Assembly (NCBI GenBank): GCA_020072645.1
Contig: JAIQGK010000017.1
Location: 62,001 to 126,000, forward strand
Direction of reading: 5' to 3'
DNA length: 64,000 nucleotides
Source of the DNA: Terriglobia bacterium
GTDB taxonomy: Bacteria > Acidobacteriota > Terriglobia > Terriglobales > Acidobacteriaceae
Each line of letters starts with the position of its first letter. Positions within the stretch are counted from its first letter, which is position 1. This document shows positions 16,824 to 26,166 of this stretch, piece after piece. The position numbers were made by a program, and so were the translations under genes. Under the pieces are notes generated by a model. It worked only from the letters and a program-made list of their open reading frames with translations. It did not search any database and had not been told where the DNA came from.

Positions 16824-17464
16824 TTCTTGCTTGAGAAGTTTTGGCTGACTTGAGATTTCGAGCCACCGTTTTGGTGAGAATTCGCTGAATCTGCATGGCA
16901 AGGCGCAGTTTGCCGGGATCTTCCGAACTTCGCCCTCACTTCTTTCGGTGTTCGGCCTGCGCTCCCAGTGACAAAGTTGTAAGTACAGTGGAATCAATAC
17001 AATTTTTTCTTTGTTATTCCCGCTTTATCCCGCGGCACGCGGGTGGGGTGCTCAAGATGACAGGGCCTGAGCATTACGGCTTCCCCTGTCGCCCGTTCTT
17101 AGAAAGAGGCGAGTTTGACGACGGCGGACGTCTTGGGCACCGTCTCAGAACACCTGTCGTCGATCATCAACTCCGCACCTGAACACTGAGGCCTAGTCTC
17201 CGTAGGGCGTCTATGCGCCAGCGCCGCCGAAGGTACTCTCCAGCCGACCCCCGCTAGTCTCACCGGAGCAGACATGAAGAAGTTCTGGATCGGAGTTAAG
17301 GACACATCCTTCATCTGTGACCGCGGTCACGGCAGCCGCTCTGCGACAGAAGTATCGTAGAACATCTTGCAGAGCTGATACTGGCCTGTCTTCTGCTAAC
17401 CGGCAAAGGAGGGCCAGTATCGGCCTAATATCACCCCCGATGAAAGAAAAGTGGCTGTTACACC
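16824..17464. other. Intergenic region with two palindromes
   Basis: No convincing gene on either strand. CCCGCG-GCA-CGCGGG at 17029-17043 could form a short strong hairpin, possibly a terminator for ntrYX although no T-run follows. GTGACCG|CGGTCAC at 17317-17330 is a perfect 14-base palindrome about 135 bases upstream of the acetyltransferase start and is a candidate operator for the polysaccharide gene pair. Confidence 0.4.
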
Positions 17465-18781
17465 ATGGCGACCCAAGGGTTAAAGTTTCCGATACAAAAA
17501 CGTGTCCCCCAGTTGACCGCAAGTATTCGGGTCGGCGGGGAAGAAGTAATTCATCACATTGCAGATCAATGGCGGAGACTGTGCGACGAGACTGCAAGCG
17601 CTCCGTTTCACCGTCCGGAATGGGTCCAGACGTACCTTCGCATTTTTGAGCCAGGTAACCAACTGGTCCTGTTCACGGTTCATTCAGCTAAGGGATTGGT
17701 CGCGGTTTTGCCTCTGTTACGCAAACGAAGCTGGTACGCCGGTATCCCGGTGGTCAAAATGGCGGGGGCAGCCAACGTACATTCAGTTCGATTTGAGATC
17801 GTACACAAGAAAGGCATTGCGGGTGAAGCTGCTGTGCCGTTGATCTGGCAGCTGTTGAAGTCCATGTCAGGTTGGGACGTTCTTGAGTTGCCGGTGTTTC
17901 CGCAACACGGCGCCTGCGAAAAACTCATGGCGCTTGCCGGTCTTGATGGTTTTAACACGGTCACGTTTCTGGCGCAGGACAGCCCGATCTTGCACATGCA
18001 ACGTGATGGGAATGGCCACCTGACGTGGCTGGCTGACACGAGCCGTCATTTTCGCCATGAACTGCGGCGACTGGAGCGGCTGCTGGAGAAAGAAACAGGC
18101 GACAAGACTAAACTGATTTGCCATGATGAGCCTCATGCGGAGACGCTGCACAAGTTTTATGAGATGGAAGCGGCAGGTTGGAAAGGCGCTGAGGGCTCCG
18201 CGATCAACTGTGACAAGGCGACGCGGTCATTTTATGATTCCATTGCGCGCGAGGCGACCAGCGGCGGTTACTTTCGGCTGCACGCACTGGAAGTCAACGG
18301 AAGAATGACAGCAGGCGCTTTCAGCGTAGTCACCGATGATTGCTTCTTTCCCATGAAGATTACCTATGATGAGTCCTTGCGGCGCGGCGCTCCCGGACTG
18401 CTACTGCTAAACGGGATCATGCAGGAATGCGCGGAAAATGGCGTAGGGCAACTCTTTTTTGGCGGCGGTAAGGACTCTTACAAAACTTCATGGACGCCTG
18501 AAACGCTGCCCCATTTCAATGGATTTGTGTTTAACACGACTCTTCGCGCACAGATGGCATTTCAAGTGCGAACGAAGTTACTCTCGCCTCTGGGAAAGTA
18601 TCGGCGGGGGATACTTGAAAAGTGGCGAACAGTGAAGAGCCAGGGCTTTGACCGAAGTGCGGCAGAGTCGACGGACAAGAACCACCCACCGCCAGGCGGG
18701 ATATCATTATCAAAGCCCGGATCCTTAGACCGTAAGAAGGAGAATACCCATGCAAATGAGCATGATTTGCTGTCCATTTAA
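17465..18781 (+). CDS. FemAB/CelD-like acetyltransferase (Acetyltransf_6)
   Basis: A 438-residue protein. The region from about 35 to 370 matches the GNAT_6/BcsL-CelD fold found in polysaccharide loci: FHRPEWVQTYL near 49, PLLRKRSWYAGIPVVKMAG, FRHELRRLERLLEKE, ATRSFYDSIAREATSGGYFRLHAL and the GAPGLLLLNGIMQECAENGVGQLFFGGGKDSYKTSW end block. Such proteins transfer acyl or aminoacyl groups during exopolysaccharide or cell-wall assembly. The last 30 residues (PPPGGISLSKPG onward) are low complexity and overlap the glycosyltransferase start by 32 bases. Substrate unknown. Confidence 0.85.
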   Translation: MATQGLKFPIQKRVPQLTASIRVGGEEVIHHIADQWRRLCDETASAPFHRPEWVQTYLRIFEPGNQLVLFTVHSAKGLVAVLPLLRKRSWYAGIPVVKMAGAANVHSVRFEIVHKKGIAGEAAVPLIWQLLKSMSGWDVLELPVFPQHGACEKLMALAGLDGFNTVTFLAQDSPILHMQRDGNGHLTWLADTSRHFRHELRRLERLLEKETGDKTKLICHDEPHAETLHKFYEMEAAGWKGAEGSAINCDKATRSFYDSIAREATSGGYFRLHALEVNGRMTAGAFSVVTDDCFFPMKITYDESLRRGAPGLLLLNGIMQECAENGVGQLFFGGGKDSYKTSWTPETLPHFNGFVFNTTLRAQMAFQVRTKLLSPLGKYRRGILEKWRTVKSQGFDRSAAESTDKNHPPPGGISLSKPGSLDRKKENTHANEHDLLSI

Positions 18782-19913
18782 GACGTCATTTGGTTTTTAT
18801 GCCAGCTCTCTGAAGGCTGAAATTGAAAGAAGGACCGGCACAACCATGCAGTGGGTGGCTTCAAACTGCGGCTGCGGAGATCCCATTGAAGTCGGCAGGC
18901 AATTCCAGGCGAAGCAGTGCGATTACTTTGATATGCCGATGCCGGTCGAGTTCCGGTCGAAAAAAGCATGGAAGCGCCGCTTGCGGGGAGTCGCCCGCAG
19001 TGTAATTACTTATGCGCGCGCTAAAAAGTATGCCGCCTTATCGAAAAATGCCGAGGTGGTGCATTTCCAGCAGATCCTGAATGCTTACGGGTCCAAGGCC
19101 GTTTTCCACTGGCTGCATCAGCCTTCCAGTGCAGTCAGGGTAATCACGGTCCATGAACTTGATGGCGATCAACAGGAATTTCCCGAAACCAACACCACTT
19201 ACAACCTGGCAGACGCCATTATCGTCCATTGCGAAGACATGAAGCAGCAGCTTGTGCGGTTGAAGGTGCAGGAAAACAAAGTCCACGTTGTTCTGCACGG
19301 GACCGGACTGCCTGAAGTGCTGCCGGACAGTGAACGGTCAGGAATAGTTTTTTATGGCGGGCACAAGTTGATGTCCGGCAAAGGCGTTGAAACGGTTTTC
19401 AAGGCAATGGCCATCATCAAGGCCCGCATGGGCGAGGCCACGCCAACGCTAAAAATTCATGGACACTACGGCCCGGTCACGCCAAAAGAAGGCGCTCAAC
19501 TGGCGCTCGACAATGGAGTTGACGACAAAGTTGTGTGGCTGAATCAGATTTCAGAGGAAGACATGGTACGTCTGTACCAGACGTCCAGGGTCTGCCTGCT
19601 TCCTTACACCGGGAGTTTTGCCGGACTGCCCGCTTCACTGGCTGCTGCCTGCAAGTTGCCTGTAGTGTGCACCCGCAAAGCGGGCTTGCCTGACCATCTG
19701 GGTGATAGCGGAGTCTGGGTGGAAGAGAATAACCCGGAGCAATTGGCGGAACGAATCATTGAATTGCTAACGAATGATGAGTTGCGGCAGCAGGTCGGAG
19801 CGAAGTTGCTGAAGCGCGCTAAAGAGTCGCTAAGCTGGGATGTGATTGCGGAGAAGACTGTTGAGATTTATGAGCAGTCAACCGCAAAGAAAGCGCTTGC
19901 CAAAGCGTCATAG
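18750..19913 (+). CDS. Glycosyltransferase family 4 (group 1)
   Basis: A 387-residue protein with AAGGAG six bases upstream of the ATG. The C-terminal half carries the GT-B donor site: FYGGHKLMSGKGVETVFKAM, the E-D-M-x-x-L-Y segment, LLPYTGSFAGLPASLAAACKLPVVCTRKAGLPDHLGDSG (the E-x7-E-like region with Gly-Leu-Pro in place of the usual Glu-Gly) and EENNPEQLAERI. It presumably adds a sugar from a nucleotide donor during exopolysaccharide or glycolipid synthesis, together with the acetyltransferase whose gene overlaps it. Confidence 0.88.
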   Translation: MQMSMICCPFKTSFGFYASSLKAEIERRTGTTMQWVASNCGCGDPIEVGRQFQAKQCDYFDMPMPVEFRSKKAWKRRLRGVARSVITYARAKKYAALSKNAEVVHFQQILNAYGSKAVFHWLHQPSSAVRVITVHELDGDQQEFPETNTTYNLADAIIVHCEDMKQQLVRLKVQENKVHVVLHGTGLPEVLPDSERSGIVFYGGHKLMSGKGVETVFKAMAIIKARMGEATPTLKIHGHYGPVTPKEGAQLALDNGVDDKVVWLNQISEEDMVRLYQTSRVCLLPYTGSFAGLPASLAAACKLPVVCTRKAGLPDHLGDSGVWVEENNPEQLAERIIELLTNDELRQQVGAKLLKRAKESLSWDVIAEKTVEIYEQSTAKKALAKAS

Positions 19914-19914
19914 C

Positions 19915-20301
19915 CTATTGCTGGTTGACCTGCATGGTCTGGTCAACGCTCAGAGTTTTGGGCATTCCAGAGCTTTCAGGACCGGAATAGGTGGCCACAA
20001 TGCGGAAGGAAGAATCGCTGACCTCGGCAGAATAGTTGTACGGCCCGCGGTTATCGCGCGTCATGGTGAGGTCGCCCTGCGATCTCAGCGCTTCAATCGA
20101 AACATAACTACCCTGGGTTGCCTGGTGGCTGCGTTCCGCCTGGGCAATCGCCAGTAAGTCATTTCTTACGCCAATCAGGTCCACCGTTGCGGTGGGATTG
20201 CTGCTGCCGGCGGACGTTACTCCCTGTGTCTGCCGCATATAGATATAAGCCCCAATACCAACCACAATGATCAAGCTTATAAACCCAAAAGCGCGTCCCA
20301 T
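19915..20301 (-). CDS. Single-pass membrane hypothetical protein
   Basis: A 128-residue product from the ATG at 20299-20301, which has GGAGG seven bases upstream. One N-terminal membrane segment (GFISLIIVVGIGAYIYM) is followed by an exported domain of about 95 residues with a helix DLLAIAQAERSHQATQGSYVSIEAL and a beta-rich end (YNYSAEVSDSSFRIVATYSG). The arrangement resembles minor pseudopilins, although no prepilin peptidase site (G|xxxxE) is present. It faces the glycosyltransferase gene, ending 1 base away, and is divergent from the oxidoreductase. Confidence 0.8.
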   Translation of the reverse strand: MGRAFGFISLIIVVGIGAYIYMRQTQGVTSAGSSNPTATVDLIGVRNDLLAIAQAERSHQATQGSYVSIEALRSQGDLTMTRDNRGPYNYSAEVSDSSFRIVATYSGPESSGMPKTLSVDQTMQVNQQ

Positions 20302-20369
20302 GCAATATTCCTCCGAACGTCCACATGATAACCTTTGCCGCTTTTGCCAACGTCTGAGAAAATCAACGG

Positions 20370-21398
20370 TTGGCTCACGAAAGTCCAATTCGAGTGGCGG
20401 TCGTTGGTGTAGGCTCTTTTGGCCGCAATCATGCACGCGTTTACCATGATCTGCAAAAGCAGGGCGGCGGCGTGGAACTGGTTGCTGTAGTGGATAGCGA
20501 TGCTGCCCAGGCCCAGGCTGTAGCCAGCCAGTTTGGATGTTCCGCGCTGGCCACGGTAGAAGAGCTTTTCGGACGCGTGGAAGCCGCTTCCGTGGCCGTG
20601 CCAACTGTCTATCATCGAGAAGTGGCAGCGGCCCTAATGGCTGCGGGGATCGATGTGCTGATCGAAAAGCCGCTGGCCTCAACTCTGGCTGAAGCCGACG
20701 AACTGATCAGCCTGGCAAATGCTAACCAGCGCGTGGTCCAGGTGGGACATCTGGAACGTTTCAATCCCGCGGTGAGAGCTACGATCCCGCTGATTACCCA
20801 GCCGATGTTTTTTGAGGTGCATCGCCTCAGTGTTTTCAGCCCGCGCAGCCTCGATGTGGACGTTGTGCTGGATTTGATGATCCATGACATTGATGTCGTG
20901 CTCTCTTTTGTGAAATCGCCGATAAAGGAAATACGAGCGGTGGGGCTGCCCGTGGTCACGGAAAAAGTGGACATCGCCAACGTGCGCATGGAGTTTGAGT
21001 CCGGCTGCGTGGCCAACCTGACGGCCAGCCGCATCAGCACGGAGCGCGTGCGCAAGCTGCGCTTCTTTCAGCCCAAGGAATATGTCTCCATCGATTACGG
21101 ACGGCAGGATGTTTTCCAGATTCGCGTGACGCAGGAAGAGAAATTTTCTCTGCACAATTTAATGTCATTTGCGGAAACACCCTCCACCCTTCCGATTCCG
21201 GGCGTAACCCTAAACAAGCCCAAAGTAGAATCGGAAGAACCGCTGCGTGCGGAGCTGAAATCATTTCTGCATGCCGTGCGCCACCGCGAAAAACCGGTGG
21301 TCACGTTGGAAGACGGACGCCGCGCGCTGGCGGTTGCGCTGAGCATGCTTTCCGCCATAGACGAACACACAAAGCGGGCGCGGCTACATTCTCTGTAA
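20370..21398 (+). CDS. Gfo/Idh/MocA family oxidoreductase
   Basis: A 342-residue protein starting at TTG. The N-terminal Rossmann fold has VAVVGVGSFGRNHARVY and the conserved EKPLAST loop near residue 96, with HLERFNPA and HDIDVVLSF in the C-terminal dehydrogenase domain. Such enzymes oxidise or reduce sugar (often nucleotide-sugar) hydroxyls with bound NAD(P). In Acidobacteria they are often near lipid A or UDP-sugar genes. The substrate is not deducible. Upstream is the divergent membrane protein at 20301. Confidence 0.9.
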   Translation: MAHESPIRVAVVGVGSFGRNHARVYHDLQKQGGGVELVAVVDSDAAQAQAVASQFGCSALATVEELFGRVEAASVAVPTVYHREVAAALMAAGIDVLIEKPLASTLAEADELISLANANQRVVQVGHLERFNPAVRATIPLITQPMFFEVHRLSVFSPRSLDVDVVLDLMIHDIDVVLSFVKSPIKEIRAVGLPVVTEKVDIANVRMEFESGCVANLTASRISTERVRKLRFFQPKEYVSIDYGRQDVFQIRVTQEEKFSLHNLMSFAETPSTLPIPGVTLNKPKVESEEPLRAELKSFLHAVRHREKPVVTLEDGRRALAVALSMLSAIDEHTKRARLHSL

Positions 21399-21584
21399 AT
21401 TGTTTGTAAACATATATTAAGGTGCAGCAGTTCGTCCCTTGGTAATGAGTGGTTTCCACTAGAAATCGTGTTTTTTCATCGTTAGTGCCCGCAAGAGCAT
21501 CTCACAACTGCCGTTCTAATGAGAGAATAGTTACTAACAACGCAATAGCGCCTGCAAGCAGGCTGGTGGTGGTTTATTCCTGTA

Positions 21585-22628
21585 ATGGAAGAAAAAGGGC
21601 GTCCGGCTGAGGAACAGTCGCGAGCGGAAGTGCCGCTGAAGATCACGGAAGCGGAGATGCGTTTGCATCTTCTCACGGCTGATCTGCCGGAAGAAGATGA
21701 CGTCGTCTCTACGTATCGACGGCGCGAAGCAGCCTGGATCTCCCTGATCACGCACGCCATTATCATTGCGTTGCTGATCTTTATACCGAAGTGGAATTTC
21801 AACCGGCCCGTTATTGTTCCGTCCCAGCAAAAGCAGGAAACGACTTTTATCTCGCTGCCGGATGATGCGCTCAAAGTAAAGCCTCCCAAGACCAACATAA
21901 CTTCTGACAAGAACCGCATCGCGCAAACGAAAACTCCGACGGTAGATAAAGAGACGTTGCGTAAGCTGCTTGATGCGCGGAAGGCGGGTCCGCCGAAAGC
22001 TTCTCCGCCACCGCCTTCAGGCCAGCAGGCACAGCAGCAAAATCCAACAACGGCACAATCAATGGCCCCAGTTCCTGCGGTGCAGCCCACGCCCCCGGCC
22101 ACAGCCCAGCTTGAATCACCTGCCCCTGCTGCCCCAAAGAAATCGCCGTTCGCCATTTCCTCACCCGGCGCTTCAGTGAATGATGCGATTCGTTCCGCGG
22201 CCGCGGGACACGGCAATGCACCTGTAAACTTTGGCGGCGGAGAATATGGCAGCGGCGTAAAACCCAATGTCGCGACAAAAGGCGGGTTGGAAATCCTGAG
22301 TGACACTATGGGCGTGGATTTTGGCCCATACATGAAGCGCCTGCGCTACACCGTGCAGACCCATTGGGACCCGCTGATCCCTGAATCTGCCATGCCGCCG
22401 GTGATGAAAAAAGGCGTGGTGATCATTGAATTTGCCATTACGAAAGAAGGCAAAGTCATGGGCATGAAACTGGTTGGCTCGTCGGGCGACGTTGCGTTGG
22501 ACCGTGCCGCATGGGGCGCCATCACTGACGCGATTCCGCTGCCCAATCTTCCTACCCAGTTTGCCGGAGATTATCTTTTGATCCGGGCACGCTTCTACTA
22601 CAACCCAGACAAGAACGATCTGGAATAG
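21585..22628 (+). CDS. TonB-family energy transducer
   Basis: A 347-residue protein with a cytoplasmic N-terminus of about 60 residues, one membrane helix (ISLITHAIIIALLIFIP), a Pro/Gln/Ala-rich periplasmic linker (about 140-205) and a C-terminal TonB-like domain (about 250-340: RLRYTVQTHWDPLIPES, GVVIIEFAITKEGKV, DRAAWGAITDAIPLPNLP). It likely couples inner-membrane energy to an outer-membrane transporter. No ExbB/ExbD or receptor gene is near it here. The long cytoplasmic N-terminus is unusual compared with classical TonB. Confidence 0.88.
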   Translation: MEEKGRPAEEQSRAEVPLKITEAEMRLHLLTADLPEEDDVVSTYRRREAAWISLITHAIIIALLIFIPKWNFNRPVIVPSQQKQETTFISLPDDALKVKPPKTNITSDKNRIAQTKTPTVDKETLRKLLDARKAGPPKASPPPPSGQQAQQQNPTTAQSMAPVPAVQPTPPATAQLESPAPAAPKKSPFAISSPGASVNDAIRSAAAGHGNAPVNFGGGEYGSGVKPNVATKGGLEILSDTMGVDFGPYMKRLRYTVQTHWDPLIPESAMPPVMKKGVVIIEFAITKEGKVMGMKLVGSSGDVALDRAAWGAITDAIPLPNLPTQFAGDYLLIRARFYYNPDKNDLE

Positions 22629-22639
22629 CGAACACCATC

Positions 22640-23494
22640 CTACCGCCCGCTCTGTATCATCTTTATTAATGTGCGTTGCGCAAACGGCATGTAGACCAGC
22701 GCGGCGCATGCTCCGAGGGCAAAGCCCAGACCAATCCGGTCAGCGATGAGGAGCGGAGACAAAGCCCAGATCATATCCAGGACAAAAAGCGCAGGCGTAA
22801 GCAGGCGATATTTGCTGCCGAGCAGATGGTAATCCATTGCGGTGGCAGAGATCAGGTACAAACGCACAACAATGCCGACCATGGATGTTGCCATATAAAT
22901 TGCGAATGCAGTTGCGCCGGCGCGTCCCCACGTATTGAAGGAAGCCTTGTACGTGTTTTCCCAGCTGAAAAGCGCCGAGAGATAAAAGATCAGGTACATG
23001 ATCTGAATCAGGATGAACAAAAGGCGCGCGGTGTTTCTGCTGGTGCGGGGAAGCGCTGAATCTGTTATTGGAAGACTTGCAGGGGGTAGGTTTGGATTGC
23101 CGATAGTTGTTGCGCCGATTTCGGCAGGCGCGGAAGCTTTCGTCTCGGCTAGTGCAGGCTGCTCTGAAATAACTTCAGCATCGTCCAGAAAGCGATAGCC
23201 GCGCTTGGCAATGGTCTCAATGAATTTTGGCTTGCTGGCGGAATCACCCAGCACGTCGCGCAGTTTGACCATGGCCGTGTTGAGACCGTGATCAAAGTCG
23301 ACGAATGTATCCTGCTGCCACAAGCGCTGCCGCAACTCCTCACGGGTAACAACTTCCTTGGGACGCTCAAGAAGCGCCACCAATACCTGGAATGGCTGCA
23401 TTTGCAGCTTCAGCCGGTTGCCATTTTTGCGCAACTCCGCCGCGCGAAGGTCGGCTTCAAATTCGTCAAATTTATACTTGATCACCGTTGCCAT
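22640..23494 (-). CDS. Winged-helix (Trans_reg_C) membrane-anchored regulator
   Basis: A 284-residue protein from the internal ATG at 23494 (MATVIKYKFDEFEADL). An open frame reaches 23569 but the extension lacks similarity. Residues 5 to about 105 form an OmpR-type winged helix (LQPFQVLVALLERPKEVVTREELRQRLW, FDHGLNTAMVKLRDVLGD, FIETIAKRGYRF). A linker of about 55 residues leads to four predicted membrane helices instead of the TPR or beta-propeller domain that usually follows in Acidobacteria. It is a CadC-like, membrane-sensing regulator by architecture. Its targets are unknown. Confidence 0.88.
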   Translation of the reverse strand: MATVIKYKFDEFEADLRAAELRKNGNRLKLQMQPFQVLVALLERPKEVVTREELRQRLWQQDTFVDFDHGLNTAMVKLRDVLGDSASKPKFIETIAKRGYRFLDDAEVISEQPALAETKASAPAEIGATTIGNPNLPPASLPITDSALPRTSRNTARLLFILIQIMYLIFYLSALFSWENTYKASFNTWGRAGATAFAIYMATSMVGIVVRLYLISATAMDYHLLGSKYRLLTPALFVLDMIWALSPLLIADRIGLGFALGACAALVYMPFAQRTLIKMIQSGR

Positions 23495-23608
23495 AAGCAC
23501 TTGATAGCTGCGGGAGTGAGACTCCGCGCTAGAGTTTAGCATTTTCCATTTGCTGATTATTGATGGCAAACCGCCATTGGTGGTCAGTCTAGCTACAATG
23601 TGATTGCG

Positions 23609-23704
23609 ATGGATTCCCGACGACAGCAGGCGCTGGGCCTGGCCTTGTTAGCGCTGCTCATACTCCTGTTTGTATTCCTGCGACGCATGTGGAGCGGCGC
23701 ATGA
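23609..23704 (+). CDS. 31-residue single-pass membrane peptide coupled to miaA
   Basis: ATG at 23609 opens a frame of 31 codons ending in a TGA that overlaps the miaA ATG (ATGA). The product is MDSRRQQ, then a Leu/Ala-rich membrane segment of about 18 residues, then RRMWSGA: a positively charged N-terminus and a clear hydrophobic core. The overlap suggests translational coupling. It could be a leader peptide or a genuine small membrane protein; no family is recognised. Confidence 0.5.
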   Translation: MDSRRQQALGLALLALLILLFVFLRRMWSGA

Positions 23705-24633
23705 GCCTGCCTTTGCTCCTCGTAATCCTTGGCCCCACGGCCAGCGGCAAGACCGCGCTTTCACTCCATGTGGCGGAGCGGATGCACGGCGAGATTGTTA
23801 GTTGCGACTCCGTGGCGGTCTATCGCGAGCTTGAGATCGGCACGGCAAAACCTTCAATGGAAGAGCGCCGCCGCGTTCCGCATCATCTGATCGACGTCGC
23901 TGGTCCGGAAGAGCTGGTCACCGCAGGCGATTACTCGCGGCTGGCCAGGCAGGCCATCGGCGAGATCGCCGCGCGCGGGCACTTGCCCATTGTCGTAGGC
24001 GGTTCCGGACTATATCTACGTGCGCTCCTGGAAGGATTGTTTTCCGGGCCGCCACGTTCAGAAGAACTCCGCACGCGGCTGCGAGAGCGCGCGGCGGAGC
24101 GGGGAAGTGATTATCTGCATAAGCTGCTGCACCGCATTGATCCAGCGGCGGCGCAAACAATCCACGCCAACGATGTTCCCAAGGTGGTGCGTGCGCTGGA
24201 AGTAAGCATCAGCGCGCGAGCGCCCATGACCGGCCTATGGCAACAGGGGCGCGATGCGTTGCAGGGCTACAGAATTCTCCGAATCGGCCTTAACCCTGAC
24301 CGCGAGGCTCTATACGCGCGCATTAATCAGCGGGCACGTGATATGTTTTCTGCCGGATTGCTGGAAGAAACCCGCGAATTGGTAGATCGATACGGTTCAT
24401 CGGTGTGGCCGCTGAACTCTCTGGGTTATAAGCAGGCCATGCAGCACCTGCGCGGAGAAATTTTACTGGAGCAGGCGATTGCTGCGGCGCAGCAGGGACA
24501 CAGAAACTATGCCAAGCGACAGATGACATGGTTTCGCCGTGAGCCGGAGGTCCACTGGATTGTAGAGTTTGGATCCGCACCGGCAGCGCAGAAGCACGCT
24601 ATGGATTTGATCAACTCAAAAGCGCGTGATTGA
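23701..24633 (+). CDS. miaA: tRNA dimethylallyltransferase
   Basis: A 310-residue protein from the ATG at 23701; an in-frame GTG four codons upstream is less likely because the ATG overlaps the preceding stop. Walker A is GPTASGKT at about 11-18; then CDSVAVYRELEIGTAKP, HHLIDV, IVVGGSGLYLRALLEGL and NDVPKVVRALEV, the MiaA signature series. MiaA transfers a dimethylallyl group to A37 of tRNAs that read UNN codons. In the motif DSVAVYR the usual Gln (DSMQVYR) is Ala, a small deviation in the tRNA-base pocket. Confidence 0.95.
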   Translation: MSLPLLLVILGPTASGKTALSLHVAERMHGEIVSCDSVAVYRELEIGTAKPSMEERRRVPHHLIDVAGPEELVTAGDYSRLARQAIGEIAARGHLPIVVGGSGLYLRALLEGLFSGPPRSEELRTRLRERAAERGSDYLHKLLHRIDPAAAQTIHANDVPKVVRALEVSISARAPMTGLWQQGRDALQGYRILRIGLNPDREALYARINQRARDMFSAGLLEETRELVDRYGSSVWPLNSLGYKQAMQHLRGEILLEQAIAAAQQGHRNYAKRQMTWFRREPEVHWIVEFGSAPAAQKHAMDLINSKARD

Positions 24634-24703
24634 AGTCAGCAGCGTACTTCTTTAACCGCTTCGCTCCTAACGCGCCAGGTCCCCACGTAATCAACCGGCC
24701 TAC

Positions 24704-25564
24704 TTAAAGCAACATTCCGGTCCGGTTCCAGCGGGTATTAGAAAAGAAGTTCTCCGCGATGGAAGCATAGAAAGAAATTCTGTGTCCGGGATTTTCATCC
24801 AGCCAGCGCGCAGTCGGCGCGTCATACGACCAGTAGACAAACAGTGGCTCACCGATGACATTGCCCATCGGCACAAAGCCCCAATCGCGGCTGTCACTCG
24901 AGTTGTCGCGATTGTCACCCATTACAAACAGCTTGCCTTGCGGCACCACGGTTGGCCCCCAGCTTTCCAGGGGATTGTGTACTGGCGCGTGATGCACCGC
25001 GTATGGCTCCTTTACCGGCTGAGAGTTCACGTACAGCACGCCATTCTTAATTTCCAACCGATCGCCGCCGAGAGCCGTAACACGCTTGAGAAAGGTTTCC
25101 GTAACATCTTTAGGGTAGCGGAAAACGATAATGTCACCACGATGGATGGTCTTGAGGACAGGCAGGCGCCAATGGAGAAGTGGAATCTCTGGCCCATAAA
25201 GCAGCTTGTCCATAAAAAGATGATCGCCCACCAGGATGGTGCCTTCCATGGACGCCGTTGGCACCACTGAAGCTTCACCCACAAAGATGCGCATTCCCAG
25301 AACGATCGCCGCCAGAACAATCAAACGCCGTGTGGAAAGACGCAGTCGCTGGCGAATGCCGCTGGTGCGGCCTGAATTTGACTCAGCGCGTGAGGCATCG
25401 GGGGGCGCCGCGATGTGTGAACCGCCGGTCGAGACGCGCGAACCATCGGTCGCGACGTGTGAGCCATTGGCAAGACAGCCGATCGCCGGGGTGGCCAGTT
25501 CATGTCCTATTGTGGCCGGAGTTTCCGGCGCGGCAGCTCGATCGCAGAGTTCAAGTGAAAGCAT
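24704..25564 (-). CDS. lepB: Signal peptidase I with a low-complexity N-terminal extension
   Basis: About 286 residues from ATG 25564; GTG 25570 would add two. The S26 catalytic pieces are clear: ASVVPTASMEGTI (nucleophile Ser), DIIVFRYP, ETFLKRVTALGGD (general-base Lys) and VMGDNRDNSSDSRDWG. One membrane anchor (RLIVLAAIVLGMRIFV) precedes the Ser box. The first about 75 residues are Thr/Ser/Gly-rich with three imperfect copies of a GSxVATxG-type unit, unlike normal signal peptidases; the true start may be inside. It cleaves signal peptides of exported proteins. Convergent with miaA. Confidence 0.93.
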   Translation of the reverse strand: MLSLELCDRAAAPETPATIGHELATPAIGCLANGSHVATDGSRVSTGGSHIAAPPDASRAESNSGRTSGIRQRLRLSTRRLIVLAAIVLGMRIFVGEASVVPTASMEGTILVGDHLFMDKLLYGPEIPLLHWRLPVLKTIHRGDIIVFRYPKDVTETFLKRVTALGGDRLEIKNGVLYVNSQPVKEPYAVHHAPVHNPLESWGPTVVPQGKLFVMGDNRDNSSDSRDWGFVPMGNVIGEPLFVYWSYDAPTARWLDENPGHRISFYASIAENFFSNTRWNRTGMLL

Positions 25565-25719
25565 AGGCACGCAAAGGGGGAATCTTTATTCTTGGCTGTA
25601 AATTACTGAGCCACAATCAGGTGAACACCTGCGGTTGGCGAACAATTGGCCATGGACTTGTGGAGTTTTCCCGGAACGAAGTCTGCAACATCCCTTTTCT
25701 GGGCAAGCTCTTGGTCAAA

Positions 25720-26140
25720 TCAGGTATTGATTTTCAGGTGTCGGCAAGCAGGATCAAAAAATTAGCTTCGGGAATTTCAGTTGGTAATCAGGGTTGGAGC
25801 TCAGGACTTGAGACCAGGAGGTGGGAATCAGAAATTGGAACCAAAGTGGGATCAGAGTGGAGATAAGGAGTTGGGCACCAGAAATGGAAATCAGAGTTGG
25901 AACCCAGGCTGATGCCTGAACAGGAGTGCACGCCTGTCAGGGGTTTGGAGATTATCTATGGCAACCAAGTCGCTCGCAAAGCAACTGTGATAATCGGAAA
26001 TCTGCGGCCCGTAATCAGATGACGGTATTCAAAAATTCAGTAGTCTAGAACCGCAAATCGGTGTCGCTAATCGGTTGTTAGGAAATCAGCTCTCAGGAGA
26101 TCAGGTGTTGGAAATCAGGTGTCGGAATCGGCGTGGTTCT
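25720..26140. repeat. Low-complexity tract of degenerate ATCAG/TTGGAA repeats
   Basis: About 400 non-coding bases built from recurring short words: (G)AAATCAG, ATCAGGTG, GTTGGAA, GTGGGAATCAG and TCAGGTGTCGG occur repeatedly at irregular spacing, all in the same orientation. For example AAATCAGGT, TTTCAGGTGTCGG and GTTGGAAATCAGGTGTCGG appear at both ends of the tract. It lies between lepB and the tRNA gene, immediately outside the element's insertion point. The origin is unclear; slippage-type amplification is plausible. The whole gap from 25565 to 26231 has no gene apart from this. Confidence 0.5.
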
Positions 26141-26166
26141 GCTGCAAGAGGACTGCGGTTTCCCAG

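Noticed and set aside
16895-17182. Plus-strand open frame after ntrX
   Set aside because: No ribosome site or family similarity; it overlaps an inverted repeat and looks like intergenic DNA.
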